Positions 50,682-59,621 of a DNA stretch of 64,000 nt are shown here, piece after piece; position 1 is the first letter of the stretch, and the number at the start of each line of letters is the position of its first letter. Location: positions 620,001 through 684,000 of the forward strand of contig CAWHFZ010000007.1 in NCBI GenBank assembly GCA_963828745.1, in the 5' to 3' direction. Source of the stretch: JAENWD01 sp963828745 (GTDB lineage Bacteria > Acidobacteriota > Vicinamibacteria > Vicinamibacterales > JAENWD01). The position numbers were made by a program, and so were the translations under genes. The notes below the pieces were generated by a model. The model had not been told where the DNA came from and searched no databases. It worked only from the letters and a program-made list of their open reading frames with translations.

Positions 50682-51922
50682 CTAGGCGAACACTTTTCTT
50701 CCGCGATGGAGTCCGAGCAGCAGTTGCACGAGCCGGTGCCCGATCAGTTCATGCAGCGTCAGCAGTTCCTTGTTGGCTTCCGCGAGGGCATGTCCATCCG
50801 TACCCGCGGACACGCCGGATCCGGCCTTCAGGGCCTCAGTGGCTTCGCGGATGATCGGATCTTCCATCATGTCTCCGGCGATCTCCCACAGCGTGATGAA
50901 ACGATCCACCGCCGTCGGGAAGCTCACGGAGAACACGCCGCGATTGCTGGTGGTGCGCAGCGGTTTGAAATCCAGATTGAACGGACCGTTGTATCCATTC
51001 GATCGCAGCAGCATCAGGACATTGAGCCAGTCGAACGGATTCACCAGCCCGACGCCGATATCGACGTCGTGCTTGAGCCGGTAGCCGTCGTTGATATCGA
51101 AATGAAACAGCTTGCCGGCCAGCAGCGCGCGAGCCAGCGCAGCGCGCGGCGCACCGCCCCACATCAGTTCATGAAGATATTCGGGATTGACGCCCACCAT
51201 TTCGGGATGCGTCAGCAGTCCCGATGAAATAAACGCCAGCATCGCATCCGTTGTCGGCAGCAGGATCTCCGCCTGAGGCTCAAACGGCTTTGCTTCCAGG
51301 CAATGTTTCAGCGTCGGCGCGTCCCTTTTTCTTTGCGACTTCGATGTCGCGATCGCACGCGGCATTCAGCGATTCGGCATACCAGCGCAGCGTCTGCATT
51401 TCGTCGACGGCGCCCTGAACGAAATATCCGAGCGATCCCGGCCAGTACACGGCGAACTGCGCGCCGAGTTCGTGTCCGATATCGACGGTATTCCGCACGC
51501 GAAACTTCGTGTACTCCCGAACCTCCGGCGCTTCGGCTGCGGGTCCGGCCGCGAAGACTTCGTGAAAGAACGTCTCGGTGGTGACCATCGAGCACTTCAC
51601 GTTGTTCTCTGTCAGAGTCTTCTGGATTTTGCTCGACGATTTCCGCCTGGCTGTCTTTGCCGAGCTGAGCGCTGGGAATCACGTCACTGTCGTGCGTGCA
51701 CCAGTATCCGATGCCGATTTTTCCAAATTCGCGAATCACGTCTTCGAACGTGACCGGCGTCCGTGTGGGTGCGTAGAATAACGCCTGACCTTGATAGGCT
51801 GCGGCCCATTGCGGTCCGGTGATGAAATATTTGCGGCGGATTTCCGGGCTGTAGGCTCCGCCGCACTGTTCTGTGAGACGCTCAACGAGCGCCAGTTGCT
51901 TATTGGGTGGTACAGGTTGCAT
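50682..51922 (-). CDS. xylA: Xylose isomerase-type sugar isomerase, two frame breaks
   Basis: The start MQPVPPNKQLALVERLTEQC leads to the barrel FGKIGIGYWCTHDSDVIPSA. After a break near 51625 comes NNVKCSMVTTETFFHEVFAA, then LGAQFAVYWPGSLGYFVQGA and AESLNAACDRDIEVAKKKG. After another near 51310 it continues LEAKPFEPQAEILLPTTDAM (metal-ligand Glu region), GKLFHFDINDGYRLKHDVDI (metal ligands) and FNLDFKPLRTTSNR. The order of ligand motifs matches xylose isomerases of the short (actinobacterial-type) class. About 412 residues. It converts D-xylose to D-xylulose for the adjacent kinase. Confidence 0.83.
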
Positions 51923-52008
51923 GTTCAACAAAATAGTTCAGGCGGTACACATCGACAAGCGATAATTGGCCGCCCTGATCGAGCAATGTCGGTGTCAACG
52001 GAGAAGGA

Positions 52009-52658
52009 ATGTCGAATTTGAAATTGAAAGTGTTGAGCCGGATCATGGATTCCGGACTTGTCGCAGTGGTCCGGGCGGACAGTTCGGATCAGGCCTCGCG
52101 TATTGCGGAAGCGTGTGCCGCCGGCGGCGTCGCCGCTGTCGAGATTACGTTCACGGTTCCGGGAACGGCCGGATGTCATTTCCGATCTCGCAAAGCAATA
52201 TAAGAACGACGAAATTCTGATTGGCGCGGGAACAGTGCTGGATCCGGAGACGGCACGCATCGCGATTCTTTCCGGCGCGCAGTTTGTCGTCAGTCCCGCG
52301 CTGAATCCGGAAGCGGCGAGGCTCTGCAATCGATATCAGATTCCATACATGCCCGGCGCGGCAACGCCACGCGAAGTGATCGAAGCGATGGAGTGCGGCG
52401 CGGACATCGTGAAAGTGTTTCCCGGCGACACGCTGGGCCCATCGTTTGTGAAAGCGATCCGCGGCCCATTGCCGCAGGCGTCCCTGATGCCGACCGGCGG
52501 CGTCGACATCGGCAATGTCGCCGACTGGATCAAGGCCGGATGCGTTGCGGTCGGTGTCGGAGGAAACCTCACCGCCAGCGCGAAGATCGGGCGACTTCAA
52601 AACCATCACCAGTCTTGCGAAACAGTTCATCGAGAAGATCCGCAGCGCACGGGCATGA
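52009..52658 (+). CDS. eda: KDPG aldolase (2-dehydro-3-deoxy-phosphogluconate aldolase), two frame breaks
   Basis: The protein reads MSNLKLKVLSRIMDSGLVAV, with VRADSSDQASRIAEACAAGG and the catalytic Glu in VEITFTVPG. After a break near 52175 it continues DVISDLAKQYKNDEILIGAG, QFVVSPALNPEAARLCNRYQ and IPYMPGAATPREVIEAMECG. The Schiff-base Lys is in ADIVKVFPGDTLGPSFVKAI, and LMPTGGVDIGNVADWIKAGC binds phosphate. The end is LAKQFIEKIRSARA. About 216 residues, normal for Eda. It cleaves KDPG to pyruvate and glyceraldehyde 3-phosphate. Its TGA overlaps the ATG of the KDG kinase (ATGA), so the two are translationally coupled. Confidence 0.88.
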
Positions 52659-53705
52659 CCACAACCATGGACAAGAAAATCGTTACCTTCGGCGAGATCA
52701 TGTTGCGTCTTGCTTCGCCCGGCGCCGAACGCTTTCTGCAGAGCCCGAGATTCGATGCGACGTTTGGTGGCGGGGAAGCCAACGTGGCAATCGCACTGGC
52801 GTCGTTCGGCTTGAGCGCGGTCTACGTTACGGCGTTGCCGGAGAAGAATCCGATTGCCGATGCCGCAATTGCGGAACTGCGCGGTCTCGGTGTCGACACA
52901 TCGCAGCATCGTTCGGGGGAAAGGCCGCATGGGCATCTACTTTCTGGAAGCCGGCGCGAATCAGCGGCCGTCGCGCGTGGTTTACGATCGCGAGAACAGT
53001 GCGATCGCACTGGCGAAACCTGGAGACATCGACTGGAAGAAATCGTTTGACGGTGCCGGATGGTTTCACGTCACCGGAATCACACCGGCAATCAGTGCGT
53101 TCGGCCGCGGAGCTTGCGTTGGAAGGAATGCGGGTGGCGCGCGAATCCGGACTGACCGTTTCGTGCGATCTGAACTATCGCAAGAATCTCTGGAAGTGGG
53201 GAAAGAGCGCGGTCGGCGTCATGACCGAACTGGCGAAGCTTGCCGATGTCATCATCGCCAATGAAGAAGACGTGCAGATGGCGCTTGGAATGGGCTCGTC
53301 GACGGGGGTGAAGTCGGGCGAACTGGATCCGATGCAGTACGAGAAACTGACCGGTGAGGTACTCGCCACATACGGCAACCTGCGGGCGATTGCAATCACT
53401 CTGCGGGAATCGAAGAGCGCGTCGCACAATGGATGGTCGGCGTGCATGAACGATCGAAAGCAGTTCATGATGAGCCGGCACTACGAAATTACGAACATCG
53501 TCGACCGCATTGGAGCAGGAGACTCCTTTGCGGCAGGCCTGATTTATGGAATGCTCCAGCTTATCCACGTCCGCAGGAAGCCCTCGAATTTGCCGTCGCC
53601 GCGAGCTGCCTGAAGCACTCGATTCCCGGCGACTTCACGCGCTCCAGCGTCGACGAAGTGAACGCGCTGCTGAAGGGCGACGCTTCCGGCCGCGTCCAGC
53701 GGTGA
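52655..53705 (+). CDS. kdgK: 2-keto-3-deoxygluconate kinase (PfkB family), three frame breaks
   Basis: The start MTTTMDKKIVTFGEIMLRLA leads to FDATFGGGEANVAIALASFG (substrate GG motif). After a break near 52925 the product reads GIYFLEAGANQRPSRVVYDR, and after one near 53100 LTVSCDLNYRKNLWKWGKSA. IIANEEDVQMALGMG follows, and the PfkB signature NIVDRIGAGDSFAAGLIYGM carries the catalytic Asp. The last part is ALEFAVAASCLKHSIPGDFT after a break near 53565. About 348 residues. It phosphorylates KDG to KDPG for the aldolase encoded just upstream. Confidence 0.88.
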
Positions 53706-53722
53706 TGCGGTAAACTAGCCCG

Positions 53723-53982
53723 ATGAAGCCGGAACCGCCACCATCATCGGATATATTGCCGGAACGTTAACCACCGTCGCCTACCTTGCGCAGGTGCTGA
53801 GAACACTGAAGCATCGCCGCACGAAAGACATCAGTCTGGGCATGTATCTGATGCTCTGCTCGGGTATCGGCTTGTGGCTGGTCTATGGAATCTTCATTCA
53901 TTCCTGGCCGGTGATTATCGCGAACGCAGTGACGCTTGCTCTTTCCGGATCCGTGCTTGTGATGAAGATCAAGTTTGGCTGA
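53723..53982 (+). CDS. SemiSWEET-type sugar transporter, one frame break
   Basis: After one extra base near 53740 is ignored, the product is about 86 residues. It begins MKPE, then TIIGYIAGTLTTVAYLAQVL, KDISLGMYLMLCSGIGLWLV, YGIFIHSWPVIIANAVTLAL and the end LVMKIKFG. The three helices, the GT-LTT-AxLxQV motif and the D-I-S-L-x-M-Y motif are hallmarks of bacterial SemiSWEETs, which dimerise to move sugars by facilitated diffusion. It directly follows the KDG kinase, so a sugar or sugar acid released by the nearby glycosidases is a reasonable cargo. Confidence 0.83.
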
Positions 53983-54035
53983 GGAATGTGCCAGACGGCC
54001 GCGGTCACCCTGCACCGTGCGAAGCAGGTTGTTAA

Positions 54036-54110
54036 GCTGTAGGGGCGGTCTATGCGCCCAAAAAGCGCTTCATGGTCCAGTCGTGGGCGGTCACAGACCG
54101 ACCCTACAGC
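54036..54110. repeat. Dispersed inverted repeat
   Basis: GCTGTAGGGGCGGTCT at 54036-54051 pairs with AGACCGACCCTACAGC at 54095-54110 with one mismatch. An internal GGGCGGTCACAGACCG is also self-complementary at its ends. It is in the gap between the SemiSWEET gene and the radical SAM gene, of the type repeated across large soil-bacterial genomes. Confidence 0.65.
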
Positions 54111-54150
54111 AATGTTTTCGTATCGCCCTTTCCTGGGTTAATCTTTTAGT

Positions 54151-55218
54151 ATGTCTGCCCACCCGACCCGTTACTGGACTCTCCTCGACGACGGCCGCGT
54201 CCGATGCGATGTCTGCCCCCGCCTCTGCAGTCTTCATGAAGGTCAGCGTGGCTTCTGCTTCGTGCGTGCTCGAGAAAATGATGCGATCGTCCTGACCACC
54301 TGGGGCCGTTCGAGCGGATTCTGCGTCGACCCCATCGAGAAGAAACCGCTGAATCATTTTCTGCCGGGTTCGTCGGTGCTTTCTTTCGGCACCGCGGGCT
54401 GCAACCTGGGATGTCAGTTCTGCCAGAACTGGGACATCAGCAAGTCGCGCGAAATGGACACGCTCGCGTCGATCGCAACTCCGGAAGCGATTGCCGAGAC
54501 CGCGAAACGCCTGGGCTGCGAAAGCATCGCATTCACCTACAACGATCCGACCATATTTATGGAATACGCCATCGATGTTGCCGATGCGTGCCGTCTCGAG
54601 GGAATCTCGACGGTCGCGGTGACTGCCGGTTATATGAGTCCGGATCCGCGCGCGGAATTTTATCGGCACATCGATGCTGCCAACGTGGACCTGAAGGGTT
54701 TCACGGAAGCTTTCTATTCGAAGATTTGCGCGGGGCATCTCGATGCGGTGCTGGATACATTGCTGTACATCAAGACGCAGACAAAGGTCTGGCTCGAGAT
54801 CACGACATTGCTGATTCCCGGCGAAAACGACAGCCCACATGAAATAGACGCGATGACGCATTGGATCGCAGACAATCTGGGGCCAGACGTCCCGCTGCAT
54901 TTCTCCGCATTTCATCCGGACTTCAAGATGCTCGATACGATGCCAACGCCTCTGTCGACGGTCCGCCGTGCGCGCGAAATCGCGATGAACAACGGTCTGC
55001 GGTATGTCTATACGGGGAATGTTACCGACCCGGAAGGAAGCATCACGATATGCGCCAATTGCAAGCGAGGCATCATCGCGCGCAACTGGTATGCAATTAC
55101 GGAGTGGCATTTGAACGAAGAAGGGAATTGCCAGTTCTGTGGATCGGCCATTCCCGGTGTGTTTCATCCAGTGCCTGGCACATGGGGGAATCGGCGCCTG
55201 CCGGTTTCGATTCGTTAG
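54151..55218 (+). CDS. amrS: AmmeMemoRadiSam-system radical SAM enzyme
   Basis: This intact 355-residue protein begins with a CxxC-rich N-terminus (RCDVCPRLCSLHEGQRGFCF). It then shows the radical SAM cluster motif in GTAGCNLGCQFCQNWDISKS (C-x3-C-x2-C) and the conserved ESIAFTYNDPTIFMEYAIDV. Two late CxxC pairs follow (ITICANCKRGIIARNWY and NCQFCGSAIPG). These define the AmrS/PflA-related group. Family members usually accompany AmmeMemoRadiSam A and B genes; neither is visible here. The reaction is not established. Confidence 0.9.
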   Translation: MSAHPTRYWTLLDDGRVRCDVCPRLCSLHEGQRGFCFVRARENDAIVLTTWGRSSGFCVDPIEKKPLNHFLPGSSVLSFGTAGCNLGCQFCQNWDISKSREMDTLASIATPEAIAETAKRLGCESIAFTYNDPTIFMEYAIDVADACRLEGISTVAVTAGYMSPDPRAEFYRHIDAANVDLKGFTEAFYSKICAGHLDAVLDTLLYIKTQTKVWLEITTLLIPGENDSPHEIDAMTHWIADNLGPDVPLHFSAFHPDFKMLDTMPTPLSTVRRAREIAMNNGLRYVYTGNVTDPEGSITICANCKRGIIARNWYAITEWHLNEEGNCQFCGSAIPGVFHPVPGTWGNRRLPVSIR

Positions 55219-55285
55219 CTGCCCGCCATTTTTGATTTTGTTCCGGCCATTTCCAGCAGGTACTCTCCTATGCGAGGAGACATCA

Positions 55286-56155
55286 TTGAGCACGAAGATC
55301 ATTGCTGCGCCCGATCCGAACCCGACAAAGCCGAAAATCAAACTGCCCCCGAATGCATGCGACGCGCATTGCCATATCTTCGGTCCGGCCGATAAGTTTC
55401 CATACCATCCGGATCGCGCCTACACTCCACCGGATGCAGGCAAGGACGCTCTGAAGAAACTGCACGACTTTCTCGGGATCGAACGCGCTGTTATCGTTCA
55501 CGCCAGCTGTCATGGCGTCTACATGGATGCGACGCTCGACGGCATCGCCACTTCGAATAACAAATATCGCGGCACGTCCATCGTTTCGCCGGACATTACG
55601 GACAAGGAACTTCAGCGCTACCACGCCGGTGGCATTCGTGCCGTTCGATTCAATTTCGTGAAACACCTGGAAAGCGTTCCCGAACATTCCACGGTTGTAC
55701 GCATGGCCGAACGCATCAAGGATATGGGATGGCATCTGGTGGTGCATCTCGATGCCGAGAATCTGGTGGAACTGTCTTCGCTGTTGCGACATCTGCCGAT
55801 TCCGTTTGTGATCGATCACATGGCGCGGGTGAAAACGAATCTCGGCCTGGAACAGCCGGCATTTCAAACGTTGCTGGATCTCATGAAAGACGAAAAGGCA
55901 TGGGTCAAAGTTTCCGGACCCGAACGACTTTCCGTCGCCGGACCGCCGTTTACGGATGCGATTCCCTACGCGCAGGCGCTCATTAAAGCAGCGCCGAGCC
56001 GCATCCTCTGGGGAACGGATTTTCCGCATCCCAATGTGAAGCACATGCCGAATGACGGACACCTCGTGGACCTTCTTGGTATGATGGCACCCGATCCGGC
56101 AACTCTGAAGATGATCGTCGTCGACAATCCAACTCAATTGTATTGGGCCAACTGA
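55286..56155 (+). CDS. COG3618-type amidohydrolase (2-pyrone-4,6-dicarboxylate lactonase/aldarolactone-hydrolase-like)
   Basis: A TTG start at 55286 is chosen because GAGGAGA lies six bases upstream. The protein has the metal-site start NACDAHCHIFGPADKFPYHP, GIERAVIVHASCHGVYMDAT, GGIRAVRFNFVKHLESVPEH, WHLVVHLDAENLVELSSLLR, PFVIDHMARVKTNLGLEQPA and RILWGTDFPHPNVKHMPNDG. These are hallmarks of LigI-type lactonases. The same group includes D-galactarolactone isomerase, so hydrolysis of a sugar-acid lactone is plausible in this locus. About 289 residues and intact. Confidence 0.85.
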   Translation: MSTKIIAAPDPNPTKPKIKLPPNACDAHCHIFGPADKFPYHPDRAYTPPDAGKDALKKLHDFLGIERAVIVHASCHGVYMDATLDGIATSNNKYRGTSIVSPDITDKELQRYHAGGIRAVRFNFVKHLESVPEHSTVVRMAERIKDMGWHLVVHLDAENLVELSSLLRHLPIPFVIDHMARVKTNLGLEQPAFQTLLDLMKDEKAWVKVSGPERLSVAGPPFTDAIPYAQALIKAAPSRILWGTDFPHPNVKHMPNDGHLVDLLGMMAPDPATLKMIVVDNPTQLYWAN

Positions 56156-56877
56156 TACTCATTCTGGATGGGAACTATGCGTTGTTACTGGGTATTTTGC
56201 TGACTCTACTTGCTCTGTCACCGGTCTTTTCACAGGCGGGCACCGGCCACGTCAAAGGGGAAGTCTGGTATCGGCCGTTCGTAGATCGTGATAACAACTT
56301 CGACAATGTTCCGGTGCCCAATTGTGAAGTTGTTTTCAGTTCAAGTTCGAATCCCAGGAAAGTCGTCTCCAGTGCGGATGGGCATTTCGAAGTGGATCTT
56401 CCAGCAGGTGTCTACAACGCGACAGCCAATTGCATGACGACGCCAACGTCCTGGGAATTTCACCCGGCAGTTCGTCCGGACTTTGAAGTGAAGCCCGGTT
56501 CCAGTGCCTTGCTGAATCTGTTGACGTTGGTCAAACGGTCGAAGGCAAACAAGACTGGCGATGGCCAGGAACAGCCCGAATACAAGAGCGAAGATCTCAA
56601 AAGCGAGGTCCTGGAATTGAAGACGGCTTCGGGCCCATCGCGGAAAATTCTTGTGCGATATCTCCGTCGGGAATCATCAAAGGAGCTTGCGGAATATCAG
56701 GGGCGGCGCGATTATCGGCAGGATGCTCCGGCCTCGGTCACGTTCAATGCGGTTGCAATTTATGCCGACAGTATCACTATCGAGAAACCGGCAATGAATG
56801 TGAAGGCCGTCCGGCCATGTGGTTGTCGAAGATGGAAAGCAGCGCCGTCAGGGCAACGAAGCCACCGTCGAATTTGA
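56143..56877 (+). CDS. Secreted protein with carboxypeptidase-regulatory-like beta domain, frame break at the 3' end
   Basis: A hydrophobic leader NYALLLGILLTLLALSPVFSQ gives a signal peptide. The mature part GTGHVKGEVWYRPFVDRDNN, with KVVSSADGHFEVDLPAGVYN, is a CarboxypepD_reg-like beta sandwich. It continues to AVAIYADSITIEKPAMNVKA. Near 56815 the frame moves to VVVEDGKQRRQGNEATVEFE and DFEDSRFLPSALKAGKGD, without a stop before a GGGTCTGACCCC repeat near 56955. The likely true end is therefore near 56950. The start overlaps the preceding gene by 13 bases. Function unknown. Confidence 0.6.
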   Translation: MGQLILILDGNYALLLGILLTLLALSPVFSQAGTGHVKGEVWYRPFVDRDNNFDNVPVPNCEVVFSSSSNPRKVVSSADGHFEVDLPAGVYNATANCMTTPTSWEFHPAVRPDFEVKPGSSALLNLLTLVKRSKANKTGDGQEQPEYKSEDLKSEVLELKTASGPSRKILVRYLRRESSKELAEYQGRRDYRQDAPASVTFNAVAIYADSITIEKPAMNVKAVRPCGCRRWKAAPSGQRSHRRI

Positions 56878-56977
56878 GCGCTCCAGATCCGCTGTCGACT
56901 TTGAAGATTCTCGGTTCCTCCCCAGCGCGCTGAAAGCAGGGAAAGGTGATCTGACGGGTCTGACCCCTTTTCCCCCT

Positions 56978-58032
56978 TCAACCCGCCTCATACCAGGAAC
57001 TCCGACCGCGACCAAGAAGCTGAAGACGTCCGGCCTGAACAAGCTGCTTGAAATGCAGCTTGAGCGTGTTGCGGTTTGCTTTCGTCAGCTTGAGGGCATC
57101 GGTCAGCGTCAACCGGCCGTGTTGCCGCGTGAGTTGAAGCAGCTTCTCGTCGAGAACGGACAGTGACGTCATCAGCTTTTCTCTTTTGATTTTTTCCGCC
57201 AGCGAGTTCTTCTGTTCGATCAGGCAATGCAGGAAGAACCGAAGCCAGTCCATCAGGTGCGACTCGTCCCGGTCGAGCGTTCCCTGGGCACTTCGCAGTC
57301 CGCGATAGTACTGCTCGCGGTTTTCCTCGATGACACGTTCCAGCGAACTGTAGGGCATGTAGCTGTAGCCCGTCCGCAGCAAAAGCAGATTGGTCAGGAC
57401 GCGTGCCAGTCTGCCGTTGCCATCCTGAAAGGGATGGACGGCGAGATAGCGAACGATGAAGACGGCCACGACGAGCAGGGGATGATGGCTCGTTCCCTGA
57501 AGTTCCCGGTTGGTCCAGGCGACGAGTTCCTGCATCAGACGCGGCGTGTCGAAACGGACTGGACGTTTCAAAGATGACGCCGACACTTCGCCCCTTGGAG
57601 TCGAACGCCTCGACGTTGTTGCTGATCGTTTTGTAGCTACCGCGATGATGCTCGTCCCGATCCGAAAACTTCAGGAGAATGCCATGCAGCTGCTTGATGT
57701 GATTTTCATCCAGCGGAATGTCCCGCCAGGAATCGAAGACAAGCTTCGTGGCCTCGGCATATCCGGCGACCTCCTGTTCGTCTCTCGACTTGAAACGATC
57801 CCAGGTCCAGATTCGAAAGAAGCAAATCCACTTCGCGATCGGTCAGTCTCGCGCCCTCGATTCGAGTCGACGCCCCTACGGACTCGACGGTCGCAATCTG
57901 ACGCAGCGTCGCCAACCGATCCGGCGCAAGGGAACCGAGCGCCTTCCAGGCTCCCTTGAACTCGTCGATCTCCCCGACAAGGCGGAGCAGGTCTGGCGTC
58001 AAGATAAGGTTTCGGAACGGATCCAGAGGCAT
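56978..58032 (-). CDS. Fic/DOC family protein with C-terminal winged helix, two frame breaks
   Basis: The N-terminus MPLDPFRNLILTPDLLRLVG is followed by the inhibitory-helix motif S/TxxxEG in VESVGASTRIEGARLTDREV. After a break near 57785 comes ENHIKQLHGILLKFSDRDEH. After another near 57570 the Fic active-site motif HPFQDGNGRLARVL (HxFx[D/E]GNGRxxR) follows VVAVFIVRYLAV. The C-terminus TDALKLTKANRNTLKLHFKQ, then RLQLLGRGRSSWYE, is a winged helix. About 351 residues. Fic enzymes transfer AMP to a hydroxyl on a target protein; this auto-inhibited class with a DNA-binding tail often regulates its own promoter. Confidence 0.87.
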
Positions 58033-58098
58033 ACCCGCAATGATACCCGAAAATACCCGAATGACGGTTTGGGTATTTTCGGGTGGGGAATCGGGTAT
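58031..58098. promoter_or_regulatory. ATACCCG operator array at the fic promoter
   Basis: The motif ATACCCG occurs at 58031-58037, 58044-58050 and 58054-58060. Its complement (CGGGTAT) is at 58092-58098, and GGGTAT is at 58071-58076. Within it ACCCGAAAATACCC (58045-58058) and GGGTATTTTCGGGT (58071-58084) form a perfect 14-base inverted repeat. The array begins at the fic ATG and covers its promoter, so it is a strong candidate for autoregulation by the winged helix of the Fic protein. Confidence 0.6.
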
Positions 58099-58165
58099 TG
58101 CAGTAGTTTGGGTCGATACGTTCAGCGAGCCGAATGTTTACTTTAGAAGGAGAGAAGGTATGAAC

Positions 58166-58624
58166 TTATATGGCAGTCTTGCTGCTGAGCCGGTCTGGGT
58201 TGCAAGTACGCGCGCCTACGCGGGACGGGAGGGAGACTTCTACTGCGCAGTCTTCGCTGACAGGTTCAGGCCAGACCCAGCCGTCGGACGGGCGGCGAAG
58301 TTCTGTCATCAGGGAGATTCGTTTGATGTCTCGGTTCTTCATCGGACTGCCTTTTGCGATGACATAGTCCCCAATTTTCAAAGTGTAGGCTCTGAAGTTG
58401 TCGCGGGACAGCGAGGTGACGCCTGGAAATTCCGCGGTGTATTCGCCGTCTTTGGTGCTGATTTCCAGAATCACGTGAGGGTTCACAAAGTCGATCTTCG
58501 TGATTGTGCCTTCAATGGAAATCTTCAGGTCTGTCTGATAGGCGCTATAGGAATGGTGCGCCTGTAGCGAGCCGGACAGGATCAGCCCGACAGCGAAAGC
58601 CATGGTTGTGGTGCGTCTGATCAT
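58166..58624 (-). CDS. DUF6152 family exported protein
   Basis: An intact 152-residue protein. The signal peptide MIRRTTTMAFAVGLILSGSL ends before AHHSYSAYQTDLKISIEGTI; the AHHS start of the mature domain is the hallmark of DUF6152. The core continues DFVNPHVILEISTKDGEYTA and GDYVIAKGSPMKNRDIKRIS. It is probably a periplasmic beta-barrel-like (OB-fold) domain that may bind metal through the His pair. The function of the family is unknown. It is common in acidobacteria and other soil bacteria. Confidence 0.8.
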   Translation of the reverse strand: MIRRTTTMAFAVGLILSGSLQAHHSYSAYQTDLKISIEGTITKIDFVNPHVILEISTKDGEYTAEFPGVTSLSRDNFRAYTLKIGDYVIAKGSPMKNRDIKRISLMTELRRPSDGWVWPEPVSEDCAVEVSLPSRVGARTCNPDRLSSKTAI

Positions 58625-58651
58625 CCTCGAGTGTTCCTTCAGTTTCGATGG

Positions 58652-59532
58652 CTATTTCTTTGTCAGCTCGTCGTAAAGGTTGTCGAAGAACGCTTTCTGT
58701 TCCATCCAGCCGAGGTCGTCAATTTTGACCTGAGCCATAAACGTGTCTTTGGTTGCGCCCGCCTTGATTGCGGCGTTTCCGCGGTCGATGACGGTGTCGA
58801 TCTTCGTCTTGAATGCAGCGACATCCGCTTTGGGACGAGGCTCGCCACGTCCGGGAATCGCAATTTCAAAATCGAGCTTCAGGATGGCGTCGAGCGAGGT
58901 CTTCCAGCCGAGAACACTGCCGCCGTTTGCCCAGTCGACAACGGGGTTCGTATCGGTGACCGTGTCGCTGATCATGGCAATTTTCAGGTCTGGAAAGTAG
59001 ACCACCGTGTCGTCATTGGTATGCGCATTGCCAAGATGGTGCGCATCCACCTGCACACCGCCGAATTTCAGGACGTAGTCCTTTGCAAACGTCTCGGTTG
59101 GCCGACCGGCAATTTGCAGCGGTACGCGGATCGGCCGCCATGTTGGTCTTCAGCGCCTCGAGTCCGATGACTTTTGCGCCAAGATCCACCAGACGCGCCA
59201 TTGTTCCCGGTGTGATCCGGATGATGATGCGTGTTGAGGATGTATTTCACCGGAAGCGGACTGATGGCTTTCAGCTGCGTATTCAGCGCAGCAAAGATGT
59301 TGTTGGTTTCCGTCGTGGGATTCTTGCGTGTCGACGACGATCAGGCCTTCCGGTGTGACGCGCACCGCGGTATTGGCACCGGCGCCCGTGATCAGGAAAA
59401 AGCCGGGCTTCAACTGACGCGTCGCCTGGGTCGCCAGTGTTGTCCGGCGCACCGCCACGCCGCCTGCTGTGCGAGCGGCGGATGCCGGTTAACGTGATGA
59501 CAAGCGCGATCGCATAAAAGTAGTTTCCGCAT
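58652..59532 (-). CDS. Metallo-beta-lactamase-fold hydrolase, secreted, several frame breaks
   Basis: The start MRKLLxx is followed by a hydrophobic leader in a shifted frame. Then come RQLKPGFFLITGAGANTAVR, VTPEGLIVVDTQ and, after a break near 59325, VKYILNTHHHPDHTGNN with the metal motif HxHxDH. Further breaks near 59225 and 59125 precede VQVDAHHLGNAHTNDDTVVY (third metal-ligand His) and KIAMISDTVTDTNPVVDWAN. It ends FFDNLYDELTKK. About 293 residues. The order is that of exported MBL hydrolases such as class B-like enzymes and quinoprotein relay proteins. The substrate is unknown. Confidence 0.78.
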
Positions 59533-59621
59533 GATGTCCTCCTCTGGAATGGCGGTGATTCTATCGCGTATTGGGGCTAAGAGCTTGCACGATGTGAAGC
59601 AATCGCCGGATAATTCCGCGC

